Shown: positions 60,771 through 64,000 of the stretch, piece after piece
Numbering within the stretch: the stretch's first letter is position 1
How the letters are laid out: every line of letters begins with the position of its first letter
NCBI RefSeq assembly: GCF_000429425.1
Contig: NZ_AUBV01000007.1
Coordinates: forward strand, 62,001 to 126,000
DNA length: 64,000 bases
From: Algoriphagus mannitolivorans DSM 15301
Lineage (GTDB): Bacteria > Bacteroidota > Bacteroidia > Cytophagales > Cyclobacteriaceae
Direction: 5' to 3'
Notes under the pieces: generated by a model
Database searches by the model: none
Seen by the model: the letters and a program-made list of their open reading frames with translations, nothing else
Told to the model about the DNA's origin: nothing
Translations under genes and position numbers: made by a program

Positions 60771-61888
60771 GATTTCTGGTAGCTCCAAATGCTTTCAAAG
60801 AGACATTGACAGCCCAGGAAGCTGCCAGAGAAATTTCCAGCCTCATTTTAGAAGCTTACCCTAAAGCAGAGGTTTTGCAACAACCAATTGCGGATGGAGG
60901 GGATGGTACCTGTGAATTGCTGATTGATTCTTTAGGATTTGAAAAAATATATCATCCAACATTAAATCCTATTGGACGGCCTATTCTTGGATTTTATGGA
61001 TGGGATAAAGAGACGAAGCGGGCTTTTTTGGATGTGTCAACTGCATCCGGCATTGGACTCTTGTCCTCAGATCAAAAAATCCCTGATTTAACCTCAACCT
61101 ATGGGACTGGAATTCTTATCCAATCTGCTATACAAAGGGGGGCGAAAGAGATCTTATTAGGTTTAGGAGGAAGCGCAACAGTGGATTTGGGAGTTGGAAT
61201 TTTATCAGCTTTGGGAGTTTTTTTTCTGGATAAAAATGGCAGGGAGATTCCAGCATTTTCTCCAGGATATCTGAAGAGAATTTCACATGTTCAGCTTAGT
61301 CCCCAAATCCCTAAAGTTCGGTTTACATTGCTTTGTGATGTGAAAAATCCTCTATTAGGAGAGCTTGGTGCCGTAAAAGTTTTTGGGCCTCAGAAAGGGA
61401 TACAGGTTGAAAAACTCTTGGATTTCGAACAACAAATTCAAAGAGTTCATGAACTTTTGATCAAAAAGAAAAAAAGCTCCTGGTCGGATCAACCCGGGTT
61501 TGGGGCTGCAGGAGGAATAGCCGCAGGTTTGGATTGCTTTTTTCCTACTCAAATCAAATTTGGCGCTGAATATTTCTTTGAACTAGTAGGGATAAAAGAA
61601 TCTGTGGAAAAAGCAGATTGGATAATCACAGGGGAAGGTAAATATGACAGTCAGAGTAATCAAGGGAAGGGTTGCTTCGAGCTTTTGAAATTGACAAAGG
61701 CTAGCAACAAAAAGATTGTGCTGATCACCTCCGGAAAAGAGGCACTTCAAGAAGGATTTGATAGGGTACTGGAATTGCCTCCTTTGGATTTCACAAAATC
61801 AGATTTCAGGTTGAAAGCTTTAAGTAACTTTCAAAAAGTTATCCAGGGGAGTCTTAAAGGGAATATTTTTGAGACAAATGGGCCATGA
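60767..61888 (+). CDS. glycerate kinase
   Basis: 373 residues, GlxK/GarK-type glycerate kinase family. APNAFKETLTAQEAA near the start, IADGGDGTCELL, GLGGSATVDLGVGIL and ITGEGKYDSQSNQGKG are the characteristic motifs of the ATP- and glycerate-binding clefts. It makes 2-phosphoglycerate from D-glycerate, joining glycerate to glycolysis. It overlaps the AGCS symporter gene by 4 bases. A two-way terminator follows. Confidence 0.92.
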   Translation: MRFLVAPNAFKETLTAQEAAREISSLILEAYPKAEVLQQPIADGGDGTCELLIDSLGFEKIYHPTLNPIGRPILGFYGWDKETKRAFLDVSTASGIGLLSSDQKIPDLTSTYGTGILIQSAIQRGAKEILLGLGGSATVDLGVGILSALGVFFLDKNGREIPAFSPGYLKRISHVQLSPQIPKVRFTLLCDVKNPLLGELGAVKVFGPQKGIQVEKLLDFEQQIQRVHELLIKKKKSSWSDQPGFGAAGGIAAGLDCFFPTQIKFGAEYFFELVGIKESVEKADWIITGEGKYDSQSNQGKGCFELLKLTKASNKKIVLITSGKEALQEGFDRVLELPPLDFTKSDFRLKALSNFQKVIQGSLKGNIFETNGP

Positions 61889-61906
61889 TTTTGAATATTA
61901 GACATA

Positions 61907-61934
61907 AAAAAAGGGGGCTTAAAACCCCCTTTTA
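61907..61934. terminator. bidirectional hairpin terminator
   Basis: AAGGGGG / CCCCCTT stem (61911-61917 and 61925-61931) with A run before and T run after, between the glycerate kinase gene and the convergent 49-residue gene. Confidence 0.9.
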
Positions 61935-61947
61935 ATATTTTAATAGA

Positions 61948-62097
61948 TCAATGATCAGCTTTTTTCTTTTTTGAAAGTGTCGCTCTTGCATCTACAGCGG
62001 ATAGTCCTGCGCCCAGTCCTGCAAGTATACATACAATCAATAAGAATGATTGTGCTCCCGGCATGAGAGGCGAGCTGAAAATATCTAATAGGATCAT
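61948..62097 (-). CDS. 49-residue membrane mini-protein
   Basis: The frame runs from an ATG at 62097 to a TGA at 61948. The product begins MILLDIFSSPLMPGAQSFLL, continues with a hydrophobic, Gly/Ala-rich helix (IVCILAGLGAGLSA) and ends with a basic tail (SKKKKADH). This is a short single-pass protein. A near-consensus promoter (62123-62153) lies about 30 bases upstream and a terminator follows the stop, so the frame is framed by its own signals. I do not know the family. It is too short for most gene finders. Confidence 0.65.
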   Translation of the reverse strand: MILLDIFSSPLMPGAQSFLLIVCILAGLGAGLSAVDARATLSKKKKADH

Positions 62098-62122
62098 TTT
62101 TTATTGAATTTCAGATGATGGG

Positions 62123-62153
62123 CGAAGATAAGTCCAGTGTCGCAAATAACAAA
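62123..62153 (-). promoter_or_regulatory. promoter of the 49-residue gene
   Basis: On the minus strand TTTG (62150-62153), exactly 19 bases, TATCTTCG (62123-62130), one mismatch to TAnnTTTG. This lies 26 bases before the ATG at 62097. Confidence 0.5.
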
Positions 62154-62180
62154 GAACAAAATGGGCTCCGTCCAAAAGGA

Positions 62181-62384
62181 TTAATCTAAATCGTCAAAAT
62201 CTTCGTCGTCATCGAAGTCATCGTCATCAAAGTCTTCGTCCTCTTCATCGAAGTCAACAAAGTTGTCGTCTACCAACTCAGTTTCCTCGTCTAAATCGTA
62301 CTCATCTTCGAAGTCGTCTTCAAACTCATCTTCCTCTTCTTCGAAATCATCGAATTCGTCGAAATCTTCTTCAAAATCCTCCAT
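62181..62384 (-). CDS. 67-residue extremely acidic protein
   Basis: Forty-seven of 67 residues are Asp or Glu, eleven are Phe, one is Tyr, and there is no Lys, Arg or His. The pattern is irregular (FEED, FDDFEEEE, EDFDDDDFDDDEDFDD), so it is not a strict tandem repeat, although the DNA has a GAA/GAT/GAC look. A plain ATG start and TAA-type end are present, and the frame is complete. Such composition suggests a disordered polyanion, possibly a nucleic-acid mimic, charged chaperone or metal binder. No family is recognised. It is a lone gene between the 49-residue gene and a response regulator. Confidence 0.62.
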   Translation of the reverse strand: MEDFEEDFDEFDDFEEEEDEFEDDFEDEYDLDEETELVDDNFVDFDEEDEDFDDDDFDDDEDFDDLD

Positions 62385-62616
62385 GGCGTGTTTTTAAAGG
62401 GTTTTAATGATTGAACGGTACGAAATAAGGCAAAATTTTAATTTCCTCCATAATGCCTTATTAATTTTTTTTCAAGGATAATATTTTCTCAAAAAAGGCC
62501 CCAAATCTTTGGATTCGGTTTGTTTTTTGACTTTCAAGAAAATAAGATAGTTAAATCGATTTCGTCTTCAAAAAAATAATGATTCCAATTTAAATTCTTG
62601 GATCAAAGCAAGGAGA

Positions 62617-62645
62617 ACAAAAAAAAACTGATCGTTGGATCAGTT
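62617..62645 (-). terminator. terminator that overlaps the response regulator stop codon
   Basis: Stem AACTGATC / GATCAGTT (62626-62633 and 62638-62645), loop GTTG, with nine A residues at 62619-62627 read as T on the minus strand. The stop codon (62640-62642) lies within the right arm. Confidence 0.87.
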
Positions 62646-62996
62646 GAAAATCGTTTTGATGTATTTTTTTATCAGGGGTTTGGAAAGGTAATCTTTCACA
62701 ATTTGATATTGACTCGCTTTATTGATATCCCTTTCATCTACTGAACTACTGAGGATATAGATTTTGGCTTCATTTTCTTCTGGATGAAAATTATCTAAAA
62801 AATCCCACCCGTTCATCTCAGGCATGTTCAAGTCCAAAAACAGGTAATTCGGCTTTATAGCTTCGATTTCCTCCAACGCTCTTTTGGCACTATGGTATTT
62901 GTAAAACTGACAAGGTTCCTTGACATTCTTGGAAATTAGCTTTTCAGTTACGAAAGTGCTAATTGGGTCGTCATCTATGAGAACAATGGTCAGCAT
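62640..62996 (-). CDS. single-domain response regulator
   Basis: 118 residues from the ATG at 62996 (the TTG one codon earlier is not needed). It is a CheY-type receiver domain only: acidic pocket DDD at 8-10, phosphorylation site Asp55 (LFLDLNMPEMNGWDF), Ser/Thr switch SSS at 83-85 and Lys106 (LSKPL). There is no output domain, so it probably acts by protein contact or as a phosphorelay link. A hybrid kinase is encoded elsewhere in the window. It has its own promoter and a terminator that includes its stop codon. Confidence 0.93.
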   Translation of the reverse strand: MLTIVLIDDDPISTFVTEKLISKNVKEPCQFYKYHSAKRALEEIEAIKPNYLFLDLNMPEMNGWDFLDNFHPEENEAKIYILSSSVDERDINKASQYQIVKDYLSKPLIKKYIKTIFN

Positions 62997-63038
62997 CAAA
63001 ATGCAAATAAGTTAGATTGAAATACATTTAAAGTATTA

Positions 63039-63069
63039 CAAAAATACTGCCTATTTTTCAAACTTCAAA
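63039..63069 (-). promoter_or_regulatory. promoter of the response regulator, with overlapping palindrome
   Basis: On the minus strand TTTG (63066-63069), exactly 19 bases, TATTTTTG (63039-63046), full match. An inverted repeat AGTATT-ACAAA-AATACT (63032-63048) covers the -7 box and may be an operator. Confidence 0.6.
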
Positions 63070-63116
63070 TTTAAATCGCAAATAATTACATCAATAATTG
63101 TACTTATTTAATGAAA

Positions 63117-63440
63117 TTAGGCCTCTGAGTTGAACTTTTCCTTTCCGACCAGCAAATCGAAGAAAAGTTTAAAGTCTGATACCAGACTGAAAAGTGGGTA
63201 TTGAAAAGTTGCAGGTTTATTCTTTTCAAAGAAAAAATGACCAACCCAGGCAAAACCATAGCCTACAAATGGAATCGATATCAACCAAATGTATTTACCG
63301 GTAGCTAAGGCCATGATCAAAATGACAAATAGCAATGCAGTTCCACTAAAATGTAGTTTTCTGCAAACAGGATTTCTATGTTCTGAAAGGTAGAAGGGAT
63401 AGAACTCCTTTAAGGTTTTAAACTTGGTGTCTGAGGTCAT
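63117..63440 (-). CDS. Mpo1-like (DUF962) family protein
   Basis: 107 residues with two or three membrane helices (FSGTALLFVILIMALATG, WLISIPFVGYGFAWVGHFF). FYPFYLSEHRNPVCRKLHF and VGHFFFEKNKPATFQYP, with conserved His residues, match Mpo1, the Fe(II)-dependent dioxygenase of yeast that removes one carbon from 2-hydroxy fatty acids, and bacterial DUF962 proteins. The active His residues are kept, so dioxygenase activity is plausible. It overlaps the next gene by 4 bases. Confidence 0.87.
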   Translation of the reverse strand: MTSDTKFKTLKEFYPFYLSEHRNPVCRKLHFSGTALLFVILIMALATGKYIWLISIPFVGYGFAWVGHFFFEKNKPATFQYPLFSLVSDFKLFFDLLVGKEKFNSEA

Positions 63441-64000
63441 TTTGTGTTGGGGTTATTGAGTGAAATGAAGGTTTCTGTGACTTTTTGAAGGGATTTTGAG
63501 ACTTTATTCTTTTTTCCTTTTGGGCTTGAAACTTCAGTGACTGCTGTAAGCGTCATCAAATACTTGTCCTGCACAGGATCAATGAAATCTAAAATAACTT
63601 GCAAAAGCTCATAGTTTGAGGTGGAAACACGTGGTTGATAAAAATTATTGTATGGATTAAAGACCCAGGGGTTATACACCCGGTATCCCCAAAATGGGTA
63701 AGGGTTAAAATTATTGACAGTTTCTCTTTTTCTGGGGTCTTCATTGGAATGATATCGGATTACGACATCTGGTCTCTCTCTCTCATATACCATTCCAGAG
63801 GCTTCTAATTGGGCTTGAAGTTCGGCTTTTACTATTTCATCCAGGATAGGATCATTAAATCCCGGCATATCCAATTCTTTATTGATAATCACGAAAGTTT
63901 TGTATGGCTTCCGGATGGGTATTTCTGTGTTCTCCTTGAAAATGTCAATGGAACTACAGGCTGTCAATCCCAAAGCCATTAATAGGATTAGAATGGGGTT
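63437..64000 (-). CDS. DUF4136 domain lipoprotein, 5' end cut by the window
   Basis: At least 187 residues are visible; the frame remains open to the window edge, so the first residues are missing. The leader (NPILILLMALGLTACSS) ends in a lipobox Cys. The mature part (RPDVVIRYHSN, NPYPFWGYRVYNPWVFNPYNN) resembles the DUF4136 domain, found in outer-membrane-linked lipoproteins of unknown function in Bacteroidota. The stop codon overlaps the ATG of the Mpo1-like gene by 4 bases, so the two are translated together. Confidence 0.85.
   Translation of the reverse strand, partial: NPILILLMALGLTACSSIDIFKENTEIPIRKPYKTFVIINKELDMPGFNDPILDEIVKAELQAQLEASGMVYERERPDVVIRYHSNEDPRKRETVNNFNPYPFWGYRVYNPWVFNPYNNFYQPRVSTSNYELLQVILDFIDPVQDKYLMTLTAVTEVSSPKGKKNKVSKSLQKVTETFISLNNPNTK

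Noticed and set aside
62181-62384. Simple-sequence repeat or CRISPR-like array
   Set aside because: The GAA/GAT/GAC pattern is irregular, stays in one open frame with a start and stop, and has no spacer-repeat order.

Overview
The window looks like chromosomal DNA of a Bacteroidota bacterium of the Cytophagales, probably close to Algoriphagus/Cyclobacteriaceae. That placement is inferred from three things: a secreted subtilase with a C-terminal type IX secretion sorting domain, promoters of the Bacteroidota form (TTTG, about 19 bases, TAnnTTTG), and start codons without Shine-Dalgarno sequences. I see no rRNA, tRNA, CRISPR array, insertion sequence or prophage. It reads as an ordinary, densely packed core-type region with about 60 genes, many ending at strong hairpin terminators.

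Layout. 1-3254: end of a PmoA-like (DUF6807) gene and two exported Gfo/Idh/MocA oxidoreductases. 3298-6456: NAD(P)-binding SDR/DUF2867 protein, aldo/keto reductase and a TrpF-like barrel lacking the catalytic cysteine. 6582-16442: lipoprotein, T9SS subtilase, rpe, a DUF4168-like secreted protein, gyrA, a TPR protein and a PagL-like deacylase. 16535-20803: PIG-L deacetylase, a 34-residue membrane mini-protein and a sodium:solute symporter. 20854-24539: DUF2911 protein, hydroxyacid dehydrogenase, universal stress protein, TPR protein. 24660-35293: a long forward run with holA, a 995-residue TPR protein, an outer-membrane barrel, SPOR protein, ExbB/TolQ, ExbD/TolR, a TonB/TolA-like protein, folC and trmB, which looks like a Tol/Ton-type envelope machine followed by housekeeping genes. 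35290-37671: hybrid histidine kinase.

37717-43911: a lipid-catabolism block. A reverse operon encodes an SDR, an acyl-CoA dehydrogenase of the ACAD10/11 type, an aminoglycoside-phosphotransferase-like kinase and a 3-hydroxyacyl-CoA dehydrogenase. Beside it lie a quinone-oxidoreductase-like gene and a TetR regulator with a perfect 9+9 base inverted repeat in its own promoter. The kinase plus dehydrogenase pair matches the logic of 4-hydroxyacyl-CoA breakdown (LvaA/LvaC, ACAD10/11), and is the most interesting system I can support here.

44050-56000: tyrS, tricorn-like protease, BlaI-type regulator, fatty acid desaturase, small membrane protein, AlbA_2 protein, histone-deacetylase-family amidohydrolase, Skp-like lipoprotein, deoxyhypusine-synthase-like enzyme and an OmpA-type protein. 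56014-64000: Tat-exported Gfo/Idh protein, GH20 hexosaminidase, AGCS symporter plus glycerate kinase, an unannotated 49-residue membrane protein, an extremely acidic 67-residue protein, a single-domain response regulator, an Mpo1-like protein and a truncated DUF4136 lipoprotein.

All functional calls rest on motifs and general family knowledge read by eye; no database search was run.
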